Assembly: GCA_938004235.1 (NCBI GenBank)
Contig: CALKWL010000151.1
Span: forward strand, 1 to 5,145
Source of the DNA: an uncultured Gammaproteobacteria bacterium
Lineage (GTDB): Bacteria > Pseudomonadota > Gammaproteobacteria > Halothiobacillales > Halothiobacillaceae
Reading direction: 5' to 3'
Length of the DNA stretch: 5,145 nt
The notes under the pieces: generated by a model
The model's input: the letters and a program-made list of their open reading frames with translations, nothing else
What the model was told of the DNA's origin: nothing
Database searches by the model: none
Part shown: positions 1 through 5,145 of the stretch, piece by piece
Layout of the letters: each line of letters begins with the position of its first letter
How positions within the stretch are numbered: position 1 is the first letter of the stretch
Position numbers and translations under genes: made by a program

Positions 1-14
1 AAGCGTAAACGCAT
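1..14 (-). CDS. 5' end of a divergent gene, truncated by the window edge
   Basis: Read on the minus strand, an ATG at 14-12 opens a frame beginning Met-Arg-Leu-Arg before the window ends. What supports a real start is the Shine-Dalgarno AAAGGAG on the minus strand (plus positions 29-23), 8 nt before the ATG, which is ideal spacing. The gene would be transcribed away from the response regulator and share the 15-156 control region with it. Four codons are too few to name a product. Divergent placement next to a two-component regulator makes it a candidate target, but that is inference. Confidence 0.55.
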
Positions 15-33
15 GGTCGGAGCTCCTTTGTTG

Positions 34-63
34 ATTAAAATTTTGGGTCAGATCACGCCGCAA
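34..63 (-). promoter_or_regulatory. possible promoter of the divergent minus-strand gene
   Basis: On the minus strand TTTAAT (39-34) matches 5 of 6 bases of a sigma-70 -10 box. It lies 18 bp from a poor -35 candidate TTGCGG (63-58, 3 of 6). The AT-rich tract at 31-44 would ease melting. The predicted start near 27 leaves a leader of only about 13 nt that keeps just GGAG of the Shine-Dalgarno, so the real promoter may lie further upstream. This is a weak call. Confidence 0.22.
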
Positions 64-86
64 ACCGCCAAGCTGTGACGCAAACC
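59..86. repeat. direct repeat CGCAAACC, 20 bp apart
   Basis: CGCAAACC occurs at 59-66 and again at 79-86, a start-to-start distance of 20 bp or about two helical turns. One copy overlaps the candidate -35 of the divergent gene and the other lies just after the candidate -35 of the response regulator. OmpR-family regulators bind direct repeats on one helical face, so a regulator site is plausible. No consensus for this regulator is known to me. Confidence 0.35.
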
Positions 87-150
87 CCACGCAGGGCTAT
101 GTTTGCTCAGTTCATGTGATGTTTAATGCTGCTTGTGTGATTTTGTGTGA
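74..150 (+). promoter_or_regulatory. helically phased TGTGA motifs, possible regulator binding sites
   Basis: TGTGA occurs at 74-78, 115-119, 136-140 and 146-150. The start-to-start distances are 41, 21 and 10 bp, all close to whole turns of the helix. The last two belong to a longer repeat TTGTGTGA (133-140 and 143-150) with an exact 10-bp period, which is the spacing at which two OmpR-family subunits sit side by side. The final copy ends 6 nt before the response-regulator ATG, so its GTGA may instead serve as a weak Shine-Dalgarno. Autoregulation is inference. Confidence 0.35.
75..103 (+). promoter_or_regulatory. possible sigma-70 promoter of the two-component operon
   Basis: GTGACG (75-80) matches 4 of 6 bases of the -35 consensus and TATGTT (98-103) matches 4 of 6 of the -10, with a 17-bp spacer. 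A start near 110 would give a leader of roughly 47 nt. Both hexamers are mediocre, as expected for a promoter that needs an activator, but matches of this quality also occur by chance. Confidence 0.27.
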
Positions 151-156
151 CACTCC

Positions 157-870
157 ATGACAACAGCGCCTCAGCCCGATTCACCGCCGCTCATACTCGT
201 CGTCGATGACGACGCCGCCCTGGCAGACATGCTGCGCGACTATTTGGAGCTTTACGGTTTCAGAGTGCGCGCCGCGTGCGATGCACATGCCATGGAGCGT
301 TGTTTGCACGAGGGCATGCCGCAACTGCTTTTGCTGGACATGATGCTCCCCGGGGAGGATGGCTTGTCGATTGCGCGCCGCCTGGGGACGCGCGTACCGG
401 TCGTCATGATGTCGGCGCGCGCCGAAGATGCCGACCGTATCGCGGGGCTGGAAATGGGGGCGGAAGATTTCGTGCTTAAACCGTTCAACCCGCGCGAACT
501 GCTGGCGCGTATTCGCGTCGTCTTGCGTCGTCGTGAGCCGACGCGCAATGAGCAGCCTGTGCGCCAGTTTGGGCGCTTCCGGCTGGATGTTGCGCGGCGC
601 ACCCTTCAGCGCGACGAGCAAAATGTTGAGCTGAGCGCGGCGGAATTTTCCTTGCTGCATGTCCTGCTGGAGCATGCCGGACAGGTGCTTAGCCGTGAGG
701 CGCTGCTTGACCGGGCGCGCAGCTTGAATGAGCGGCTGCCGTTTGACCGCTCGATTGATGCGCGTGTCGCACGGCTGCGCCGTAAAATTGAAGCTGACCC
801 GGCTGAGCCGCGCTATTTGCGAACCGTGCGCGGGATGGGCTATCTGTTTGACCCAAGTGGCGACGCATGA
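157..870 (+). CDS. OmpR-family (OmpR-like) DNA-binding response regulator
   Basis: This 237-residue protein is a cytoplasmic transcription factor switched on by phosphorylation. Receiver domain, about residues 11-126: acidic pocket D17/D18, phospho-acceptor D61 in a LDMMLPGEDG motif, switch Ser86, and K108 in LKPFNPRELLARIR. Winged-helix effector domain, about 137-233: it ends with RSIDARVARLRRKIE and the RTVRGMGYLF wing. Length and several stretches match E. coli OmpR (239 aa) from memory, notably LPGEDGLSI and KPFNPRELLARIR, so it is OmpR-like, although orthology cannot be proven here. ATG 157 is chosen because an in-frame stop lies at 148-150. The RBS is poor, perhaps only GTGA at 147-150. 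The stop overlaps the kinase start (ATGA), indicating translational coupling. Targets are unknown. Confidence 0.95.
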   Translation: MTTAPQPDSPPLILVVDDDAALADMLRDYLELYGFRVRAACDAHAMERCLHEGMPQLLLLDMMLPGEDGLSIARRLGTRVPVVMMSARAEDADRIAGLEMGAEDFVLKPFNPRELLARIRVVLRRREPTRNEQPVRQFGRFRLDVARRTLQRDEQNVELSAAEFSLLHVLLEHAGQVLSREALLDRARSLNERLPFDRSIDARVARLRRKIEADPAEPRYLRTVRGMGYLFDPSGDA

Positions 871-2216
871 CGCGCGAAACGACCCTGGTTCAGCGGCTTG
901 TGCGCACGCATCTGTTCATGGCGCTGCTCACTTTGCTGGCGTTGTGGAGTCTGGCCGCCTTTCTGGCGTGGATACCGCTATTGCGCGTGGCCACGACGGA
1001 TTTTTCTACCATTATCGTGGAGGATATCAAGGCGCTATCGGCTTCAGGTCCTGAGCAGCGGGAGTCTTTTTCGCGGCGCATGGCCGATGAACACAAGCTG
1101 GTTTTGCTTCAGGCGATTCCCCTTTCCAAGCCGGAAAAGCCCTTGTTTTTTCCCTATCTGATCGTGATGGAAAAAGTCCTGGGTGAAAAGCTCGGGCAGG
1201 ACATCACGATCCAGCGCGTGTTGTATCCCGGGGTGGACTATGCCTTTGCCGTGAACATGCCGACAGGCCAGCTCTGGTTGGGCTTTTCGCATGATCGCAT
1301 CGGCACGGCGCCTGTGCTGACCCTGTCCGCCATGTTTGCCTTTGTGGTTCTGATTGCGGTTCTCGGCGCCTGGTTGCTGGCGCGCTGGCTGGCGCACCCT
1401 CTGCACATCCTGCGCCAGAATGCGCAGCGCCTGGCGGCGAATCAGGACAAGCTCATCCCCGCCGATAGCCGTGTGAAAGAGCTCAATGACCTGGCGAACG
1501 CCTGTAACACGCTGGCTGAGAGCTTGCGGCGCATGGTAGAGCAACGCAGCGTTCTGCTGGCGGGTATTGCCCATGACCTGCGCTCGCCGATGGCGCGCAT
1601 GGAGCTTGCGCTGGAGCTTGCCCGCGTGACCGCCAATCCCGCGCGTCTTGCGCGTATTGCGGATGACCTGAGCGAAATGCGTCATTTGATCGACAGCTAT
1701 GTTGACTTTACTGCGGGATGTTCAAACCGCCGCCTTGAGCCGGTGATGCTGAATTCGCACATCAGCGCATGGCTCAAGGTGCGCGGCGGGGATATTCCCC
1801 TTGAGCTGGACGCGCGCGCAGAGGCCGCGTTCTTCATCAACCGCCAGGCGCTGGAGCGCATTCTGGGCAACCTGATCGATAATGCGCTCAAGCATGGCCG
1901 CCCTCCGTACGTGTTGCGCACGCGGGTGCTTGAGGACGGTGTACGCATTGAGCTGGAAAATGCGGGTGAGCCGTTGACCGAAGCCCAGTGTAAGGATGCT
2001 TTCGAGCCCTTTACCCGCCTGGATCCCTCGCGCAATCCACAATGTCCCGGCTCTGGCCTGGGCTTGAGCATCGTGCGTGATATTGCTGCGGCCAATGGCT
2101 GGCGTACCGGGCTTACGCCGCGCATGGGCGGCGGCGCAGTCGCCTGGCTTGAGCTGAGCCCTACCGAGTCCGGTACATGCCCGGACTCGGTAGACGAAAA
2201 CCAATCACTTTTGTGA
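867..2216 (+). CDS. EnvZ-like membrane sensor histidine kinase
   Basis: This 449-residue inner-membrane kinase is the presumed partner of the overlapping regulator. In order: short cytoplasmic start; TM1 about 17-39; periplasmic sensor about 40-148 with no recognised fold; TM2 about 149-173; HAMP linker about 174-225; dimerisation/phosphoacceptor domain with H236 in AHDLRSP; ATP-binding domain with N box N335-LIDN339, F box FEPF (379-382) and G2 box GSGLGL (395-400). The G1 box is atypical: LENAGEPL (363-370) has Asn365 where Asp is usual. E. coli EnvZ has 450 residues and the same layout. The ATG sits in the ATGA overlap, with a weak AAGTGG (855-860) 6 nt ahead. Residues 432-449 and the TGA stop are encoded by inverted repeats, suggesting the original 3' end was replaced. 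The signal sensed is unknown. Confidence 0.93.
   Translation: MTRETTLVQRLVRTHLFMALLTLLALWSLAAFLAWIPLLRVATTDFSTIIVEDIKALSASGPEQRESFSRRMADEHKLVLLQAIPLSKPEKPLFFPYLIVMEKVLGEKLGQDITIQRVLYPGVDYAFAVNMPTGQLWLGFSHDRIGTAPVLTLSAMFAFVVLIAVLGAWLLARWLAHPLHILRQNAQRLAANQDKLIPADSRVKELNDLANACNTLAESLRRMVEQRSVLLAGIAHDLRSPMARMELALELARVTANPARLARIADDLSEMRHLIDSYVDFTAGCSNRRLEPVMLNSHISAWLKVRGGDIPLELDARAEAAFFINRQALERILGNLIDNALKHGRPPYVLRTRVLEDGVRIELENAGEPLTEAQCKDAFEPFTRLDPSRNPQCPGSGLGLSIVRDIAAANGWRTGLTPRMGGGAVAWLELSPTESGTCPDSVDENQSLL
2161..2193. repeat. inverted repeat 1 of the hairpin block
   Basis: Perfect 13-bp arms, CTACCGAGTCCGG at 2161-2173 and its complement at 2181-2193, enclose a 7-nt loop (2174-2180). The whole element lies inside the kinase coding sequence, from codon 432 on. 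There is no T-tract after it, so it is not a canonical terminator. Confidence 0.9.
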
Positions 2217-2227
2217 TTGGTTTTCGT
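2194..2227. repeat. inverted repeat 2 of the hairpin block, containing the kinase stop codon
   Basis: Perfect 15-bp arms, ACGAAAACCAATCAC at 2194-2208 and its complement at 2213-2227, enclose a TTTT loop (2209-2212). It starts on the base right after inverted repeat 1. The kinase TGA (2214-2216) lies in the right arm. The T-run at 2221-2224 is paired inside the stem, so it would not act as a normal terminator tail. Confidence 0.9.
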
Positions 2228-2247
2228 GCAGGACATCCATGTCCTGC
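2228..2247. repeat. inverted repeat 3 of the hairpin block
   Basis: Near-palindrome with 9-bp arms GCAGGACAT (2228-2236) and ATGTCCTGC (2239-2247) around a 2-nt centre. As RNA the stem would be about 7 bp with a 6-nt loop. It starts on the base right after inverted repeat 2, and its last four bases (CTGC, 2244-2247) are shared with inverted repeat 4. Confidence 0.85.
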
Positions 2248-2293
2248 CATAACAGGCTGCTGAAACAAGTATTTCAGCAGCCTGTTATGGCAG
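2244..2293. repeat. inverted repeat 4 of the hairpin block, 22-bp perfect stem
   Basis: Arms at 2244-2265 and 2272-2293 are perfectly complementary over 22 bp, with a 6-nt loop CAAGTA (2266-2271). The core AACAGGCTGCTGAAA recalls hairpins I associate with intergenic repeats and IS termini in proteobacteria, but this is unverified memory. No T-tract follows. Given its stability it could end or protect the kinase transcript, or be a small non-autonomous repeat. The outer four base pairs compete with inverted repeat 3. Confidence 0.9.
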
Positions 2294-2314
2294 ACGATTC
2301 TGCGTCGGTTGCCC

Positions 2315-2339
2315 TTTGAATTAGCCAAAACCACACCAT
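2315..2339 (+). promoter_or_regulatory. probable sigma-32 heat-shock promoter of clpB
   Basis: TTTGAA (2315-2320) matches 5 of 6 bases of the sigma-32 -35 core CTTGAA. CACCAT (2334-2339) matches 5 of 6 of the -10 core CCCCAT. The spacer is 13 bp, the same as I recall for the E. coli groE heat-shock promoter. A start near 2346 would give a leader of about 33 nt with the RBS intact. clpB is a classic sigma-32 gene in proteobacteria, so position and target agree. A sigma-70 reading (TTGAAT 2316-2321, CATACT 2337-2342, 15-bp spacer) is poorer. Confidence 0.5.
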
Positions 2340-2363
2340 ACTCAAGGCATAACTTTCACCATT

Positions 2364-2369
2364 GAGGAG
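2364..2369 (+). promoter_or_regulatory. clpB ribosome binding site
   Basis: GAGGAG lies 9 nt before ATG 2379. A second in-frame ATG at 2385 would sit 15 nt away, so the RBS favours 2379, which also gives the expected family N-terminus MRMDKLT. Confidence 0.8.
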
Positions 2370-2378
2370 CTTCTTCAC

Positions 2379-4958
2379 ATGCGTATGGACAAATTAACCG
2401 CCAAATTCCAGCAAGCCCTGGCCGATGCCCAATCGCTCGCCATCGGGCGCGATCACTCTTTCATCGAGCCCGCTCACCTGCTGGCCGCCCTGCTTGACCA
2501 AGACGGCGGCTCGGCGCGTGCGCTGCTGCAATTCGCCGAGGTCAACGTTAATCAGGTGCGCACCCAGCTGAATCAGGCGCTGGATGCCATGCCCAAGGTC
2601 AGCGGCGGTGCGGCGGGCGAGGTGCATGTCTCCAATGACCTTGGCCGCCTGCTGAATGTGACCGATAAGCTGGCGCAGCAACGCAAGGATGCCTACATTT
2701 CCAGCGAGCTGTTCCTGTTGGCGGCGGTTGAGGATAAAGGCGCGACCGGCGAGTTGCTGCGCAAGGCGGGTGCTACCAAGGGCATGATTGAGAAGGCCAT
2801 CGACAAGCTGCGCGGTGGCGAAAGCGTCAACGATGCCAATGCCGAAGAGTCGCGTCAGGCTTTGGAAAAGTACACCATGGATCTGACCGCGCGCGCTGAA
2901 AGCGGCAAGCTCGATCCGGTGATTGGGCGTGATGAGGAAATCCGCCGCTGCATCCAGATTTTGCAACGTCGCACCAAGAACAACCCGGTGCTGATCGGCG
3001 AGCCGGGTGTCGGTAAAACCGCAATTGTCGAAGGCTTGGCGCAGCGTGTGGTCAATGGCGAAGTGCCGGAAGGACTGAAAGGCAAGCGCGTGCTCTCGCT
3101 CGACATGGGTTCGTTGCTGGCCGGCGCCAAGTTTCGCGGCGAGTTTGAGGAGCGCCTCAAGGCGGTGCTGAACGATGTTTCCAAGGCCGAAGGCCAGATC
3201 ATCCTGTTCATCGACGAGATTCACACCATGGTCGGCGCGGGCAAGGGTGAAGGCGCGATGGACGCGGGCAATATGCTCAAGCCTGCGCTGGCACGCGGCG
3301 AGCTGCACTGCATCGGCGCGACCACGCTGGACGAGTACCGCCAGTACATCGAAAAAGATGCCGCGCTGGAGCGCCGCTTCCAGCAGGTGATCGTGGATGA
3401 GCCGTCCGTTGAGGACACGATTGCCATTCTGCGTGGCCTGAAAGAGCGTTACGAAGTGCATCACAAGGTCGATATTACCGACCCGGCGATTATTGCTGCC
3501 GCCACGCTTTCGCACCGCTACATCACCAGCCGCCAGTTGCCGGACAAGGCCATTGACCTGATCGACGAAGCGGCCAGCCGCATTCGCATGGAGATCGATT
3601 CCAAGCCGGAGGCCATGGATCGTCTGGAGCGTCGCCTGATTCAGTTGCGCATGGAGCAGGAAGCGCTGAAGAAGGAAACCGACGAGGCCAGCAAAAAGCG
3701 TCTGGCCGCGCTGGGTGAGGAGGTGCTGCGCCTGCAAACCGAATTCGACGGCATGGATGAGGAGTGGAAGCGCGAGAAGTTTTCGCTCGAAGGCGCGTCC
3801 AAGATCAAGGAAGAGCTGGATCGCATTCGCGTCGAGTTCGAGGCCGCGCGGCGTGCGGGTGATTTGGCGCGTATGTCCGAACTGCAATACGGGCGTATTC
3901 CCGAGCTGGAGAAGCGCCTGATTGAAGCGCAAAGCGTCGATCAAAGCGCCTTCAAACTGCTGCGCACCGAAGTGGGTGAAGAGGAAATCGCCGAAGTGGT
4001 GGCGCGCTGGACGGGTATCCCGGTCAGCAAGATGCTGGAAGGCGAGCGCGACAAACTGCTGCGCATGGAAGAAGAACTCGGCAAGCGCGTGGTTGGTCAG
4101 CGCGAGGCGGTCAAGGCCGTGTCCGACGCCATCCGCCGTTCGCGCGCCGGGCTGTCCGACCCCAACCGCCCGAACGGCTCCTTCCTGTTCCTCGGCCCGA
4201 CCGGGGTGGGCAAGACCGAGCTGACCAAGGCGCTGGCGGGTTTCCTGTTCGACACCGAGGAAGCCATGGTGCGCATCGACATGTCCGAGTTCATGGAGAA
4301 GCACTCCGTGGCGCGGCTGATCGGCGCGCCTCCGGGCTATGTCGGCTACGAGGAAGGCGGCTATCTGACCGAGGCCGTGCGCCGCAAGCCGTATTCCGTG
4401 GTGCTGATGGACGAGGTGGAAAAAGCACACCCGGACGTGTTCAACGTGCTGTTGCAGGTGCTGGATGACGGTCGTTTGACCGACGGCCAGGGGCGTACGG
4501 TGGACTTCCGCAACACCGTGATTGTGATGACCTCCAACCTGGGTTCGCACCGCATCCAGGAGCTGGCCGGCGAGGCGAATTACGAACTGATGAAAAAAGA
4601 GGTCATGAGCATCGTCGGCGGCCATTTCCGTCCCGAGTTTATCAACCGTATCGACGAGGCCGTGGTGTTCCACCCGCTGGGTCGCGCGCAGATCCGCAGC
4701 ATTGTCGATATCCAGTGCGCGGCCTTGCGTCAGCGCCTGGAGGGGCGCGACATGCAGCTTGTCCTCACAGAAGCCGCACTTGATTTGCTCGGCGAGGCCG
4801 GTTTCGACCCGGTTTACGGCGCACGCCCGCTCAAGCGCGCCATTCAGCAGAAACTGGAAAATCTGCTGGCGCAAGCCATTCTCAAGGGTGAGTTTGGGCC
4901 GGGCGATGTCATCCGGGTGGATGCGTCCGGAGATGAGTTGATCCTGCGCAAGGACTGA
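2379..4958 (+). CDS. clpB: ATP-dependent chaperone ClpB (Hsp104-family disaggregase)
   Basis: Hexameric cytoplasmic AAA+ machine that pulls polypeptides out of aggregates together with DnaK/DnaJ/GrpE. Full length at 859 residues (E. coli 857). N-domain about 1-145. NBD1: Walker A GEPGVGKT (207-214, K213), Walker B with D279-E280, arginine fingers R332/R333, pore loop KFRGEFE (251-257). Coiled-coil middle domain about 410-525, including LQYGRIPELEKRL; this domain separates ClpB from ClpA and ClpC. NBD2: Walker A GPTGVGKT (606-613, K612), Walker B D678-E679, pore GYVGYEE (653-659), NRID arginine R757, sensor-2 GARPLKR (814-820). No ClpP-binding IGF-type loop was noticed, as expected for ClpB. 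All catalytic residues are intact. Pore loop 1 carries Phe252 where E. coli has Tyr. It is likely monocistronic, driven by the upstream heat-shock promoter and closed by the terminator after it. Confidence 0.99.
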   Translation: MRMDKLTAKFQQALADAQSLAIGRDHSFIEPAHLLAALLDQDGGSARALLQFAEVNVNQVRTQLNQALDAMPKVSGGAAGEVHVSNDLGRLLNVTDKLAQQRKDAYISSELFLLAAVEDKGATGELLRKAGATKGMIEKAIDKLRGGESVNDANAEESRQALEKYTMDLTARAESGKLDPVIGRDEEIRRCIQILQRRTKNNPVLIGEPGVGKTAIVEGLAQRVVNGEVPEGLKGKRVLSLDMGSLLAGAKFRGEFEERLKAVLNDVSKAEGQIILFIDEIHTMVGAGKGEGAMDAGNMLKPALARGELHCIGATTLDEYRQYIEKDAALERRFQQVIVDEPSVEDTIAILRGLKERYEVHHKVDITDPAIIAAATLSHRYITSRQLPDKAIDLIDEAASRIRMEIDSKPEAMDRLERRLIQLRMEQEALKKETDEASKKRLAALGEEVLRLQTEFDGMDEEWKREKFSLEGASKIKEELDRIRVEFEAARRAGDLARMSELQYGRIPELEKRLIEAQSVDQSAFKLLRTEVGEEEIAEVVARWTGIPVSKMLEGERDKLLRMEEELGKRVVGQREAVKAVSDAIRRSRAGLSDPNRPNGSFLFLGPTGVGKTELTKALAGFLFDTEEAMVRIDMSEFMEKHSVARLIGAPPGYVGYEEGGYLTEAVRRKPYSVVLMDEVEKAHPDVFNVLLQVLDDGRLTDGQGRTVDFRNTVIVMTSNLGSHRIQELAGEANYELMKKEVMSIVGGHFRPEFINRIDEAVVFHPLGRAQIRSIVDIQCAALRQRLEGRDMQLVLTEAALDLLGEAGFDPVYGARPLKRAIQQKLENLLAQAILKGEFGPGDVIRVDASGDELILRKD

Positions 4959-4977
4959 TTGCACCCCGAGCTTCTCC

Positions 4978-5006
4978 AAGGCAGCCTTGACGGGCTGCCT
5001 TTTTTT
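4978..5006 (+). terminator. Rho-independent terminator of clpB
   Basis: A 9-bp stem (4978-4986 with 4993-5001, core GGCAGCC/GGCTGCC) with a 6-nt loop leads straight into a run of seven T (5000-5006). It begins 20 nt after the clpB stop, the typical arrangement. Confidence 0.92.
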
Positions 5007-5145
5007 GTGCGTTGCCGTGCAACAATTCACAAAGAGTTAACGGATTATTCATCCTGCCTAAAGAACGGGCTGATTTGATTCCGGGGTTCTTTAATTGTCG
5101 CATCCCAGACGATTGCATTGACCTAAAACGTCATGCACTCTTTGT
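5007..5145. other. non-coding right end with no recognisable gene
   Basis: No convincing start with an RBS or family match is visible. ATG at 5133 has no Shine-Dalgarno and only four codons before the edge. TTGACC at 5118-5123 is a 5-of-6 match to a -35 box, whose -10 would fall at or beyond the window end, so a promoter for a gene to the right is possible. Confidence 0.4.
5059..5093. repeat. short inverted repeat downstream of clpB
   Basis: TAAAGAAC (5059-5066) and its complement GTTCTTTA (5086-5093) are perfect 8-bp arms around a 19-nt spacer. The stem is AT-rich and the loop is large, so a folded RNA would be weak. It could be an operator for the gene to the right, or chance. Confidence 0.3.

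Noticed and set aside
74..150. CRP (cAMP receptor) sites from the TGTGA motifs
   Set aside because: None of the TGTGA copies is followed by TCACA at the 6-bp spacing that the CRP palindrome needs.
181..675. Antisense open frames over the response regulator and kinase (also 1044-1685 and 1697-2236)
   Set aside because: Translations are low-complexity, lack RBS and motifs, and lie opposite clearly real genes.
2194..2227. Inverted repeat 2 as a Rho-independent terminator
   Set aside because: The T-run is paired within the stem and no free T-tract follows; it also overlaps the kinase stop codon.
2161..2293. CRISPR array or tandem repeat
   Set aside because: The four units have different sequences and lengths; there is no repeated unit with spacers.
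2161..2293. Complete insertion sequence
   Set aside because: No transposase frame and no pair of terminal repeats around a longer body; only short hairpins are present.
2394..5030. 878-codon open frame antisense to clpB
   Set aside because: It mirrors clpB on the other strand, a known effect of GC-rich codon use, and its translation is full of His, Gln, Leu and Arg without any domain. clpB itself is unmistakable.
5133..5145. Gene start at the right edge
   Set aside because: The ATG has no Shine-Dalgarno and only four codons are visible.

Overview
The window is a GC-rich chromosomal segment, most likely from a gammaproteobacterium or a near relative such as Acidithiobacillia. The main clue is the ClpB protein, whose N-terminus (MRMDKLT, then GRDHSFIEP) and body read like gammaproteobacterial ClpB. 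The two-component pair resembles E. coli OmpR/EnvZ in length, motifs and gene overlap. I cannot name the species from sequence alone.

Layout. Positions 1-14 hold the first four codons of a divergent minus-strand gene, recognisable by a well-placed Shine-Dalgarno. Positions 15-156 are a divergent control region with weak promoter-like hexamers, a 20-bp-spaced direct repeat and helically phased TGTGA motifs. Positions 157-870 encode an OmpR-like response regulator. It overlaps by ATGA an EnvZ-like membrane histidine kinase (867-2216). The 3' end of the kinase gene runs into a compact block (2161-2293) of four back-to-back perfect inverted repeats. A good match to a sigma-32 heat-shock promoter follows (2315-2339), then a strong RBS and the complete disaggregase gene clpB (2379-4958). 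A Rho-independent terminator closes clpB (4978-5006). The last 139 bases contain no recognisable gene, only a small inverted repeat and a possible -35 element near the right edge.

How it works together. The kinase and regulator form one translationally coupled signalling operon, sensing an unknown envelope signal and probably acting on its own promoter and/or the divergent gene. clpB appears to be an independent heat-shock unit with its own promoter and terminator. The hairpin block separates the two units and may act as transcript end, RNA stabiliser or barrier.

The protein-coding content is ordinary. The most unusual structure is the hairpin block, which also supplies the last 18 codons and the stop codon of the histidine kinase. 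I saw no evidence of a new defence, mobile or biosynthetic system.
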